Shown: positions 1 to 11,669 of the stretch, piece after piece
Position numbering within the stretch: the first letter of the stretch is position 1
Layout of the letters: every line of letters begins with the position of its first letter
DNA from: Przewalskia tangutica
Lineage: Eukaryota > Streptophyta > Magnoliopsida > Solanales > Solanaceae
Reading direction: 5' to 3'
Length of the DNA stretch: 64,000 nucleotides
NCBI GenBank assembly: GCA_029844215.1
Contig: CM056733.1
Location: 49,923,142 to 49,987,141, forward strand
Notes under the pieces: model-generated
What the model was told of the DNA's origin: nothing
The model's database searches: none
Seen by the model: the letters and a program-made list of their open reading frames with translations, nothing else
Made by a program: the position numbers and the translations under genes

Positions 1-2728
1 ATATGCTATAACCTGCCATGCTGCATCAACACACATCCCAACCCGATGCCGACGCATCACAATACGACATAACCATCCGACCTCGGAAGAGTAAGAACGG
101 CGGTCGTCGGTCTCTCTTCAAGAATCGAAACCACGCTCCAAGCATCACCATCAAACTTGGCTGCCTTAGTCGGCCTAGTCAATGCGAAGATAGAAGCAAA
201 CTTCTCTCGAACGCCGATAATATCCTGCAAGGCCGAGCTGCGAACCTCAGCCGGAGTAGTAGGTCTAGGCCAAGTCTCGCGCCGATCTTGGCGTATCCAC
301 TGAATTCCATCGGCCGACAATATGCCCAAGAAACGCCATCAAGTCAACCAAAACTCACATTTGGAAAACTTGGCGTAAATCTGCTGGTCTGGAGAAGCGC
401 CGGCCTGACCGCCGAATGCTCGCGTGCTCGCTCTGGCGAGAATAAACCAAGATATCATCAATGAACACTATCACAAGCGTGTCCAAAATGGTTTGAACAC
501 TCGGTTCATCAAATCCATGAATCCCGGAGCATTGGTCAACCAAAGACATGACCACTGAACTCATAATGCGTCACGGGTCTGAATGCGATCTAGGGACATC
601 CACCTCTCGACTCGCACCTAATGATAGCCCGATCGCAGATCAATCTTGGAGAAACATCTCGCACCACTGCAGTGGTCGAACAAATTATCAATCACAGGAA
701 GGGGTATCATTCTTAATGGTCACCTTGTTCACCGTAATCAACACATGCGTGCGGCCCCGCCCTTCTTCACGAACAATACCGGCGCTCCCGGGGAGAAACA
801 CTAGGCTGATGAAGCCGCTTCTCGGCAAATCTCTAAGTGATCCTTGACTCTCTCAACTCGGCGGTGTCATTACGTATGGCGGAATGGAAATAGGCGAGTG
901 TGTCCGCAATATGTCAATACAAAACTCAATCTCCTCTCGGGAGGATACGGAAGGTCATGCCGAAACACGTGCGGGAACTCGTGACTCATCGGGCCCGAAA
1001 ATCTGCACCGCGGCTTCAGATTATCAAACACCCGACGAGATGGTAGATATACCCTTCGCACCATCTTCCTAGCCTTGAGGTAGGAAATAAACCTACCACT
1101 CGGCGATCTGGTGCTCCTCCCACTCAACAACGGCTCGCCGGAAGCTGGAACCGTACTACTCTCTCTGCAGTCTACATTGGCGTAGCAAGCTAGCCAATCC
1201 ATCCCCATAATCACGTCGAAGTCAATCATCTCAACTCTATCAAGTCGGCTGGTCCGACGTAAATAGTCACGGGACAAGCTCTATATACCGCCGAGCTACC
1301 ACGAATCACTCATCGCGTAGCTACCTCGAAAGGGTCTATGGACTCGTGCTCTATCCCTATCCTACTAGCAACAAGGGAGATATATGGGGCCAGTAGAACC
1401 GGATCTATCAAAGCATACACATCAAACCCGAGCGATAAGGTACTGGCGACATCGGTGAGGCCTCACGATCTGTCGGTGGACAAAGCATAAATGCGGTTAC
1501 GAGGACCGCTAGAAGCTGGACCAGCGCCACGACCTGCTGCGCGACCGCTGGTCCACGAGTACCTTGCCCTCGGGGCGAGTAATCGTCGAGGATGAAGAAG
1601 CGGCAACAGAACCTGCGGTAGGCCTACTACCCGGCGCCGCTCCGACGGACAAACTCGCGAAATGACCTGCCGCCACAAGTATAGCGAGCTCGAGTCTGAC
1701 TCGAATGGTATACGCCACAGCGGGCACAGGCGAACCTCGAGCAGTTAGCACCCTGCTACCGGAAATTGAAGTCTGAGGCCTGACCGCCCCCCGCTCTGGT
1801 ATCTTGAAAATGAGGTAGAGCGCTCTGCGGCTGGTGTGGTGCAAATCGGACTTGGCGATGCCGCCCACGAGGACCACCAAAGAACCCGGCCGTCTTGGCC
1901 TTCCTGCTGCGATATCGCTCTGCCGTGGTCTCTACGCTCCTCACATCCCGGTCATGAGCTCGCATACGGTAATGTCCATGCTCGGTGAAGGGACACACCC
2001 GCACAAGACTTCGGCCATGTAATCATCTAGCCAGTGACATAGCGATGCACCACGTCCTCCATCTGCTACGCTGCAGGTGGACATATCGAGCCAAAGAATC
2101 AAACTCGACATTGTACTCCTCATCATGCGTCCTCCTGTCTCGGCAACAAGAATCTATCACTCGTGCCCTCACCATGCGGAGGCAAAGTGTGTGAGAAAAG
2201 CCTCAAAACTCATCCCATCTGCTTTGAGGTGCATGCTCTCCCTGAAAGCTCCATGAATCAAACCAATCGATTTGCGGTATCACGCGGCCGATGCGAACCG
2301 AATGTCACGACCTCGGTCTCTGAAGCCACGATCACCGCGTAATCTCTGCGGTGACGGATGAACTCCTGCGGATCATCCTCGGCCTCGACCAGTAAAACTC
2401 GCGGGCTCTGACTCAAGAAATCTCATAGCCTCAAACTATACGCCTCGGGTGCACTACGGTGCGGCCCGAGCTGGAGGCTGAACCGTCGCGTCCGGCCTCT
2501 CCTCGTGTCGGGCCACAACTTTAGCCAATAGTGGGCCGTCTCCTTGTACCCTAACTCCTCCGCCCGGTGTGGGGCGGGAGGTGTGGGTGCGTGGTCTCTC
2601 TTTGGCGGCGGCGTCATAGAACTCGCCGTCTCGTATAGGCGGGCACGAGCCCTCGTGACTCTGGGTGTCTGCTAGCGCCTCCGCCATTTGCCTTGCCGCC
2701 ACGGGCGGGTTGCCTTACGTGGAGGCAT
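1..2728 (-). pseudogene. Ty3/gypsy gag-pol remnant (host element of the left stack)
   Basis: Decayed chromovirus-like Ty3/gypsy polyprotein read right to left and cut by the window edge. The gag start codon is at 2728-2726 (begins MPPRK), but that frame stops after about 18 codons. Gag-like sequence continues in shifting frames to about 1300. Around 1230-1190 the protease/linker region is recognisable (DFDVIMGMDWLA), and around 465-436 the reverse-transcriptase active-site segment FIDDILVYSR is visible. RNase H and integrase would lie left of the window. Many stops and frameshifts make it non-functional. The leader at 2729-2820 is interrupted by the element at 2826-11555 and resumes at 11556, leading to its primer-binding site and 5' LTR at 11670-14277. 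The family call is firm; assignment to a particular clade such as Tekay/Del is tentative. Confidence 0.85.
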
Positions 2729-2820
2729 AACTGTTACAGGAAAGGAATACGTTAGAGGGGTTCAACCTATAACACAGCTCTAAAGCACGATCTCAGAATG
2801 AGAAGAATGGAAACCAATCC

Positions 2821-2825
2821 TAAAT
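2821..2825. repeat. Target-site duplication TAAAT (left)
   Basis: TAAAT directly precedes the LTR terminus beginning TGTCACACCCC. The same five bases follow the other terminus at 11556-11560. Confidence 0.9.
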
Positions 2826-3565
2826 TGTCACACCCCAAAAATCGGGCCCGTGACTGGTGCCTTACCCCGGGCACCCTAGCGATCCAACATCAGAGAAAAC
2901 CAGCGGAAATAAAAACTTTAAACATGAAATGAGAGACATGATAAATAAGCAGGCCAACCAGCAGTTGCCTTTAGTATATATACATAAAACCGACAGCTTA
3001 TCCTTTTTACAAACCCCGCTTGCAGATTACTCTGAGACTCTAAGATTTACAACAACTATGGCCGGACGGGGCCGCCATACCACAGATGTACAAGAACCTA
3101 CAACTCGGGAAACATACCAAAGATAAGCCTCGAAGGAACGGAGCTTTCAACACTGAAATGAGATCCTAAGGCGAGGATCCACGAGCGATGTACCTCACTG
3201 CGGCGTGAACGGCCCGAAGGAGGTCGATAACAATGTGCAGAGTATGTGAAACTGAAAATACTGTAAATGAAATCATAGTAGTCTATAAAGCAGGAGACAT
3301 GTGTGATAACCAAACTACAGTTCACCATAAATAAGCAGTCATATCAAGTCAGGGACTCAAGCCCTCAAAGTCACCACTCAAATATAACTATGGGTCTCAC
3401 GCCCACAACATCCATCATGTTCGCGTCACGGCGCGTGCCGGAATCTGCGACGGTGTAGGCGTGTCCATGATGCAACAATAATAACAAGGCGCGTGGCACG
3501 TACCCCGGAATCTGCGCCGGTGTAGACATGTCCATGTAACATTAATCAATCAAGAAATCCAGGAG

Positions 3566-3868
3566 CATACGTACGTGCGCTACGCGTCGTGTCGATATGT
3601 CCAAGGAAACAATAAGCCAGCATTCCAAATGGAAACATACGTGCGCTCGCATCGTGTCGATATGCCCGCGGAAACAGTAAAGCATCATTCCAAATGGGAA
3701 CATACCCGTCGCTACGCGTCGTGTCGAGATGCCGAGGAAACAATAAAGCGGATTCCAAATGGGAACATACGTGCGCTACGCGTCGTGTCGGTATGCCCAA
3801 GGAAAGCGATGCGATATCAAAATGGAAGCATACGTGCGCTACGATCGTGTCGGTATGTCCCAGCGATT
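3566..3868. repeat. ~64-bp tandem repeat array inside LTR (about 4.6 units)
   Basis: Units begin near 3566, 3637, 3701, 3765 and 3828. Each carries a CpG-rich core around GCTACGCGTCGTGTCG, followed by AATAA-type sequence and ATTCCAAATGG. The last unit is partial. The sister LTR has the matching array at 8496-8816. Confidence 0.85.
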
Positions 3869-4009
3869 AGCAAAAGTAACACAATCAGCGACGCGTGCGT
3901 GGAATTTCTCCGTCGCCGCCGACGCGTCAAGTAAGTTCTCAACAAGTCAACCGACCTCCATCGAGACGCGGTAACGCGAAATACAACACTTTCACAACAA
4001 AGGCTATCA

Positions 4010-4085
4010 TCACAAGCATAGGAAAGTTTCACAACAACAAGCATAGGCAAGTTTCACAACAACAAGCATAGGCAAGTTATACACA
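4010..4085. repeat. ~28-bp tandem repeat, about 3 units
   Basis: A unit containing ACAACAAGCATAGGCAAGTT is repeated head to tail. The partner LTR has the equivalent near 8950-9025. Confidence 0.8.
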
Positions 4086-6652
4086 ACTCAAAGTACTTTC
4101 ATTTTATGCCAACGTCGGGTTTTAACCACTAAAGTACTACGTAAGTTAAGTTCCTTAAAGAGATCCATTACTTTTATCAAAGTCACCCGATACGTAGTAT
4201 TAGAATGGCCACCCACATTCCTTTTCAAAATCAAGTAACAACATTCTTTTCCTAAGTTCCAGGTTGCCTAGTTTGATTACTCAAGCTTCTCATTTTCAAA
4301 TGGTTTCATAGTTCATAAACTTAATCACTTGATTCCTTTTAGAACAATTGAGTAATATATGTCTCAGCGTGAGTAGGTTATTCTTGTTTACAACATTCTT
4401 ATTACAAAGAACATGATCTAGAAAATGTAATATCATTTTGTCTCATTTAGTTTCTATGCGGATGGAGGTTTCTACCGGTTTTTAATACGATACAACATTA
4501 TTCAATACATTTTCCTTTATTAACGCTGCGGTGGTGCAGCCGATACATTCGATTTCCAAATCGGTAAAACCTTATCCCTTTAAATAAAACCAAGTACTCA
4601 TTACTCACGAATGAGGTTTCACACAAACATCCACATTAAAACAAATAAGTTAAGTCTCTTATCTCATAAGATCAAGTCTCTTATCTTAACATCGATAAAC
4701 CATTTTCTTTACCTCTCTTAAGACATTATACCTAACTCCCCATAAAGCTAGTATAATTCCTTTTTAAAACCCTTTAAAACCAAGTGTTACTCTCCCTTCA
4801 AAACGATTTATAAATCTTTTGAAATACATCAAGTTTCTTTATTATAACAAGCCAGTTATAATTCACATCAGTTACCTTTTAAAACCACAAAGTATTTTCT
4901 TACCTACATAAAGCTGTTATAACCAACTTCCCATAAAGCCGTTATAACACTTTATGTTTCAAACCAATCAAATACATTAAACACGTATGCGTCTGCATCT
5001 ACATAGTTACACACATATCATGCTAGAAGAGATAGGAAGAGGTTCACATACCTCGCGACGATTTATCGACAATAAGCAAAATGCTCCAAGTACTACAACG
5101 CGCTAGCCGCTTTCCACTCGAGTAGAATACGCTACTCTTAGTACTTTCACCTATAAAGGTCACAAACGTCTATTAACCCCCCAAAACACAAGTTCTATCT
5201 TTCTACAGAAAATTCGACTCACCTCCACATACAGCGTAAATCTCCTCTCTATCGGTAGCTACGAAGCCAACGAGGGTTTTACACGCCTAACCTGGCGTGT
5301 ACAATTCTACTCGATATACTATACAAGTCTCTTGCAATACATCCTATGTAAATACTGATTCGATTCGATTCTTTATTCTTCAGCTTAAGTCAAAAGACAT
5401 TGCGAATACTAAGTAGTTCCATATATAGTATACTTGACTATATATTCAACCAAACATGTAATTTCCAATTACAATAGAGGACAAGATAATTACCTCGATA
5501 AGCCCAAAATTATCCGAGTTTAATGTCGCTCCCGAGCAAGGTTTAGCTCCACTCAGTGCGCTCGAACCACTCCAAACAACCCTTAGAAGTTCTAACCAAC
5601 TTCTACTCACATCTTGACCAACGATGAAGATTTCCTTAGGGTTTCGGTTTGAGACTAAAAGGACAAAAGGTAGTATTTCGGACTCTACGTAAGAGGTATC
5701 TTTGGAATACTACAAGGTACAAGGCTAAGGTATTTTGGGCATTATAACAATACTAGGGAGTATTTCTATACCACAAGGGGTATTATACGAAAACAACTAG
5801 GCTAGGGGGGGGGGAGTACCCCACGGCCAAGCCTCACTCAAGGGGGGGGGGCCTCTCGGCCAAAGCTCCACAAAAGGGGGGAGGGAGGGCTTTCAACTCA
5901 CAAAGGGGGAGAGATTTCAAGACTTGGAAAATGATTTTGGATGAAGAAAGTTCATCAACTAAGGGGGTATTTATAGCAAACCCAAAGGCCAACCAATGGC
6001 CAAGATCTAGCCAAGTGCAAGGCAAGTGTAAGGCCAAGATCAAGCCAAGTGCACCCTAGACCCTACTCCTTAAAACCCTCACAAATATCTACACAAATAT
6101 CAAGCCCAACTTGCCATTCGGCCAGTCGCCCACTGTCTCCATTGTGAGGGTGACACATGTCACCCTCCCGTTGGTCCGAATGTTTCGTCTCTCGGAAAAA
6201 TCCGCAAAAACAAAAGCGACATAGCCGGAATTTTCCTTCGCAAGTTACGCAAAAGCGTTTAGTCAAAAACGACTCTACCAAGGTGTTGTGCCAAAGGTAA
6301 CTTCGGCGAGCCACTGGCGGGGTGACACGTGTCACCCTCCTAATGGCCCTAAAAAAGCGTCTTCAAAAATATCCACAATGGCCAAAATCTCAAAACAAAG
6401 TGGGCCCAAAAGCAGTAAATTTCTCCCGTGGGCCCCACGTGACCATTTCAAAATAAAATCTCAAAATTCTAATATAATCTAGAAGTCCAAATACCAAATC
6501 GGGAATCCAATTCCCATTAACGAACCTTTTCTTCACAAATAACCGAAACTTTTAAAGTCGAAAACTCACATCTTTCTTTCTTTTCAAAATTTTCTGCCGT
6601 ACTCTCGTACGTACGTCCTCACAAACATACCCTGCAACTACGGGGTATAACA

Positions 6653-7766
6653 TTCTCCCCTCCTTAGAAACATTCGTCCCGAATGTTCCTTCTCAAGACG
6701 GATATCGATGAAGTTCCTCTAACAAGTTGTCAACGCCACAGCTTGGCCACGAAATAACACACGTCCTCTTCTTTCCTTACTCGTCGTGCCCTTCTCGAAC
6801 ACTTGAACTCTCCCAAGACGTACCATACTTCATCATTACTTCCGTTCGAAAATCTGCTGAGTCACTACCTCCAAACTTGGTCATCTTACTAACCTCAAAC
6901 TTCCTTAAGGCCATTCCCGGCCTTTACGAACCGCTTCTGGTCGAACGCGTCCACGAACTCATACGTTGGTCACACAAACTTGGGCCTAGCATCCTCGTGA
7001 CCCTACCACCTGGCGGGACCACCCAGAACTGACCCCACCCCAAACCGGGTTACGGGTTGACCCGTATTACGTCCTCAACCCGACCCACAACCGCGCCAAA
7101 CTCTTGTTCCCCGACACGGAACAATCCTGCTAAATCACATCATGAAAGCTACCACTTCCATCTCACATTACCCGTGGACTGATCACTCAAATAAACCCCA
7201 CGTATACTACGCACTCTGATAAAGGTCAAACATAAAACGAATCTTTTACTCAAGACGACCTTACCTCTAAGGTCTCAATCGTGACAGTCTAGGGTTCACA
7301 CTTACCATGTCCCCATACTTATCCTCCCAACTAAGCATGTTTTCTAACTCATAATTAACACAACGCTATCTGAACAACACTTAAGGTATACCCACCTTAT
7401 CACATATACAAAACTCTGCTGGGGCTAGTGACGTCGCAGAACTCCCCGAATGAAGCACTACCCTAGGTAATGATTGGGCCCGTGCCCTCGTGACCCTCTG
7501 TACTCAACTCGCAGCTCCCTCGGCTGCCTTGCCCTCCTGGGCCCGGGTTGCCCTACGCGGAGGCGTAACGATAAGGAAAAGAATTTCGTCAGAGGGTCCA
7601 ACTTACAACATAGCTCTAAGGCACGATCTCAGAGTGAGAAGAATAGAAACCAATCCTAAATATCCTATAGCCTCCTGATTATTGGCGTGGTGCATACACC
7701 GATAATCAAGACTTCATGGATACGGTGCGTAGACACTTTCCGAGGATTAATCGCTCGATACCACTA
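6653..7766 (-). other. Internal region of LARD-like element: PBS, dead gag start, PPT
   Basis: Read right to left. A primer-binding site at 7763-7752 (TGGTATCGAGCG, one base short of the usual TGGTATCAGAGC) follows the 5' LTR after the spacer TAG. The leader matches the relatives. At 7566-7564 the expected gag ATG is ACG, and the following frame (related to PPRRATRA) stops within about 20 codons. The sequence then passes without any protease, RT or integrase into the 3' non-coding part. It ends at a polypurine tract, 6666-6653 (TAAGGAGGGGAGAA in element sense), next to the 3' LTR. The region looks untranslated; small ORFs here, including 6727-7032 on the plus strand, show no recognisable product. 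Confidence 0.85.
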
Positions 7767-10700
7767 TGTCACACCCCAAAAATCGGGCGTGGTGGTGCCT
7801 TACCCTGCACCTAGCGATCCAACATCGAGAAAACCGGAAATAAAAACTTTAAACATGAAATGAGAGACATGATAAATAAGCAGGCCAACCAAAACGATTG
7901 CCTTGGTATATATACATAAAACCCGACGATTATCCTTTTTACAAACCACGCCACAATGCGATTACTCTGCACTCTAAGATTTACAACAACTATGGCGGAC
8001 AGGGCCGCCATACCACGAATGTACAAGAACCTACAACTCGAAACATACCAAAGATAAGCCTCCAAGGAACGGAGCTTTCAACACGCGAAATGAGATCCTA
8101 AGAGCGAGGATCCACGAGCGATGTACCTCTACTGCGGCATGAGCGGCCCCGAAGGAGGTCGATCTAACAGTGCAGAGTATGTGAAACCGAAAATCGTAAA
8201 TGAAATCATAGTAGTCTATAAAGCGGGAGACATGTATGATAACCAAACTACGATTCACCATAAATAGCGATCATATCAAGTCGGGGACTCAAGCCTCAAA
8301 GTCACCACTCAAATATAACTATGGGTCTCACGCCCACAACATCCATCATGTTCGCGTCATGGCGCGTGCCGGAATCTGCGTCGGTGTAGGCGTGTCCATG
8401 ATGCAACAATAATAACAAGGCGCGTGGCCACGTACCCCGGAATCGCGCCGGTGTAGGCGTGTCCATGTAACATTAATCAATCAAGAAATCCAAAGGAGCA
8501 TACGTGCGCTACGCGTCGTGTCGATATGTCCAAGGAAACAATAAGCCGAGATTCCAAATGGAAACATACCCGTGCGCTACGCATCGTGTCAGTATGCCCA
8601 AAGGGAAACAATAACGCAGCATGCCAAATGGGAACAGACCCGTGCGCTACGCATCGTGTCAGTATGCCCAAAGGGAAACAATAAAGCAGCATTCCAAATG
8701 GGAACATACGTGCGCTACGCGTCGTGTCGATATGCCCAAAGGAAAGCGATAAGCGATATCAAAATGGAAGCATACGTGCGCTACGCGTCGTGTCGGTATG
8801 TCCAAAGCGATTAGCAAAAGTAACACAATCAGCGAGGCGTGCTGTGGAATTTCTCCGTCGCTGACGCGTCAAGTAAGTTCTCAACAAGTCAACCGACCCT
8901 CCATCGAGAGCGGTAATACGTAAATACAACACTTGCACAACAAAGGCTATCATCACAAGCGTAGGCAAGTTTCACAACAACAGGCATAGGCAAGTTTCAC
9001 AACAACAAGCATAGGCAAGTTATACACAACTCAAAGTACTTTCATTTTATGCCAACGTCCGTTTTAACCCTAAAGTACTACGTAAGTTAAGTTCCTTAAA
9101 AGAGATCCATTACTTTTATCAAAGTCACCCGATGCCGTAGTATTAGAATGACCACCCACATTCCTTTTCAAAATCAAGTAACAACATTCTTTTCCTAAGT
9201 TCGGTTTGCCTAGTTTCAATTACTCAAGCTCATTTTCAAATGGTTTCATAGTTCATAAACTTAATCACTGATTCCTTTTAGAACAATTGAGTAATATATG
9301 TCTCGCGTGAGTAGGTTATTCTTGTTTACAACATTCTTATTACAAGACCATGATCTAGAAAATGTAATATCATTTTGTCTCATCTTAGTTTCTATGCGGA
9401 TGGAGGTTTCTACTGGTTTTAATACGATACAACATTATTCAATACATTTTCCTTTATTAACGCCGCGTTGGTGCAGCCGATACATTCGATTTCCAAATCG
9501 GTAAAACCTTATCCCTTTAAATAAAACCAAGTACTCATTACTCACGAATGAGGTTTCACAAACATCCACATTAAAACAAATAAGTTAAGTCTCTTATCTC
9601 ATAAGATCAAGTCTCTTAACTTCTAACATGATAAACCATTTTCTTTACCTCTCTTAAGACATTATACCTAACTCCCATAAAGCTAGTATAATTCCTTTTA
9701 AAACCCTTTAAAACCAAGTGTTACTCTCCTTCAAAACGATTTATAAATCTTTTGAAATACATCAAGTTTCTTTATTATAACAAGCCGCTTATAATTCACA
9801 TCGATTACCTTTTAAAACCACAAAGTATTTTCTTACCTACATAAAGTCGTTATAACAACTTCCCATAAAGCCGTTATAACACTTTATGTTTCAAACCAAT
9901 CAAATACATTAAACACGTATGCGTCTACCGTACTACATAGTTACACACATATCATGCTAGAAGAGATAGGAAGAGGTTCACATACCTCGCGACGATTTAT
10001 CGACAATAAGCAAAATGCTCCAAGTACTACAACTCTTGCCGCTTTCCACTCTCGAGTAGAATACGCTACTCTTAGTACTTTCACCTATAAAGGTCACAAA
10101 CGTCTATTAACCCCAAAACACAAGTTCTATCTTTCTACGTAAAATTCGGCAAAGACCTCCCGCCACAACGTAAATCTCCTCCTCTATCGAGGCTACCAAG
10201 CCAACTGAGGGTTTTACACGCCTAACCTGACGTGTACAATTCTACTCGATACTATACAAGTCTCATCGCTGATACCCTATGTAAATACTGATTCGATTGA
10301 TTCTTTATTCTTGAGCTTAAGTCAAAAGACATTGCGAATACTAAGTAGTTCCATATATAGTATACTTGACTATATATTCAACCAAACATGTAATTTCCAA
10401 TTACAATAGAGGACAAGATAATTACCTCGATAAGCCCAAAATTATCCGAGTTTAATGTCGCTCCCGAGCAAGGTTTAGCTCACTCAGTGCGCTCAAACCA
10501 CTCCAAACAACCCTTAGAAGTTCTAACCAACTTCTACTCACATACTTGACCAACGATGAAGATTTCCTTAGGGTTTCGGTTTGAGACTAAAAGGACAAAA
10601 GGTAGTATTTCCTGACTCTACGTAAGAGGTATCTTTGGAATACTACAAGGTACAAGGCTAAGGTATTTTGGGCATTATAACAATACTAGGGAGTATTTCT

Positions 10701-11555
10701 ATACCACAACAAGGGGTATTATACGAAACAACTAGGCTGGGAGTACCCACGGCCAAGCCTCACTCAAGGGGGCCTCTCGGCCAAAGCTCCATGAGGGGAG
10801 GAGGGCTTTCAACTCACAAAGGAGAGATTTCAAGACTTGGAAAATGATTTTGGATGAAGAAAGTTCATCAACTAAGGGTATTTATAGCAAACCCAAAGGC
10901 CAACCAACGGCAAGATCTAGCCAAGTGCAAGGCAAGTGTAAGGCGAAGATCAAGCCAAGTGCACCCTAGCCCCTACTCCTTAAAACCCTCACAAATATCT
11001 ACACAAATATCAAGCCCAACTTGCCCCCATTCGGCCAGTCACGGCTTGTCTCCATTGTGAGGGTGACACGCCACCCTCGTTGGTCGAATGTTTCGCCTCT
11101 CGGAAAAATCCGCAAAAACAAAACGACATAGCGGAATTTTCCTTCGCAGTTACGCAAAACGTTTAGTCAAAAACGACTCTAGGGTGTTGTGCCTGAAGGT
11201 AACTTCGGCCAGCCACTGGCGGGGTGACACGTGTCACCTCCTAATGGCCCTAAAAACGTCTTTCAAAAATATCCACAATGGCCAAAATCTCAAAACAAAG
11301 TGGGCCCACAAAACGTAAATTTCTCCGTGGGCCCACGTGACCATTTCCGAAAATAAAATCTCAAAATTCTAATATAATCTAGGAAGTCCAAATACCAAAT
11401 CTGGGAATCCAATTCCCATTAACGAACCTTTTTCTTCACAAATAACCGGAAACTTTTCCGTCGAAAACTCACATCTTTCTTTCTTTTCAAAATTTTCTGC
11501 CGTACTCTCGTACGTACGTCCTCACAAACATACCCTGCAACTACGGGGTATAACA
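7767..11555 (-). repeat. 5' LTR of the LARD-like element (3,789 bp)
   Basis: Partner of 2826-6652 and adjacent to the primer-binding site, hence the 5' copy in element sense. It carries the same tandem arrays. It is 38 bp shorter than the 3' copy. Many differences fall at CAG/CTG sites. Confidence 0.9.
8496..8816. repeat. ~64-70-bp tandem repeat array inside 5' LTR
   Basis: Equivalent of the array at 3566-3868, with five units beginning near 8496, 8566, 8636, 8706 and 8770. Two adjacent units share the variant core GCTACGCATCGTGTCAGTAT, suggesting a local unit duplication after the two LTRs diverged. Confidence 0.8.
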
Positions 11556-11560
11556 TAAAT
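11556..11560. repeat. Target-site duplication TAAAT (right)
   Basis: Matches 2821-2825. The host leader resumes immediately after it. Confidence 0.9.
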
Positions 11561-11653
11561 ATCCTATAGCCTCCTGATTATTGGTGTGGTGCACAACACA
11601 CCGATAATCAAGACTCTACTAGATACGGTCTGTAGACATTCCGAGGACTGACT

Positions 11654-11665
11654 GCTCTGATACCA
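11654..11665 (-). other. Primer-binding site of the host gypsy element
   Basis: In element sense TGGTATCAGAGC, the usual plant initiator-methionine tRNA complement, four bases after the end of the LTR at 11670. Unlike the LARD-like element's site, this copy keeps the full motif. Confidence 0.85.
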
Positions 11666-11669
11666 CTTT

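Larger units (their letters stand above)
2826..6652 (-). repeat. 3' LTR of the LARD-like element (3,827 bp)
   Basis: Long terminal repeat aligning from end to end with 7767-11555, differing by many one- to few-base indels and substitutions. It contains a ~64-bp tandem array (3566-3868), a two-copy ~75-bp repeat (about 3415-3542), a short ~28-bp array (about 4015-4085) and two G runs near 5806-5853. These G runs are longer here than in the partner LTR. No coding potential was recognised. The adjoining polypurine tract at 6653-6666 identifies this as the 3' copy. Confidence 0.9.
2826..11555 (-). mobile_element. LARD-like non-autonomous Ty3/gypsy element, complete with TSD
   Basis: Complete minus-strand LTR element of 8,730 bp: 5' LTR 11555-7767, short internal region 7766-6653, 3' LTR 6652-2826. 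LTR ends in element sense are TGTTATACCCCG and GGGTGTGACA. It is flanked by the direct repeat TAAAT at 2821-2825 and 11556-11560. Removing it restores a leader that matches the uninterrupted copy at 7650-7680, which proves insertion into another gypsy element. The internal 1.1 kb has a primer-binding site and polypurine tract but no polymerase coding sequence, so movement would need proteins supplied by a relative. The proportions (3.8-kb LTRs, 1.1-kb interior) fit a large retrotransposon derivative. The LTRs still align along their whole length, which suggests moderate age. Confidence 0.9.

Noticed and set aside
3566..3868. Centromeric or satellite array
   Set aside because: Only about five units, confined to an LTR and present at the same place in its partner LTR.
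6727..7032. 101-codon ORF on the plus strand inside the LARD-like element
   Set aside because: It opposes the element's sense and the matching region of the right-hand element, and has no recognisable domain.
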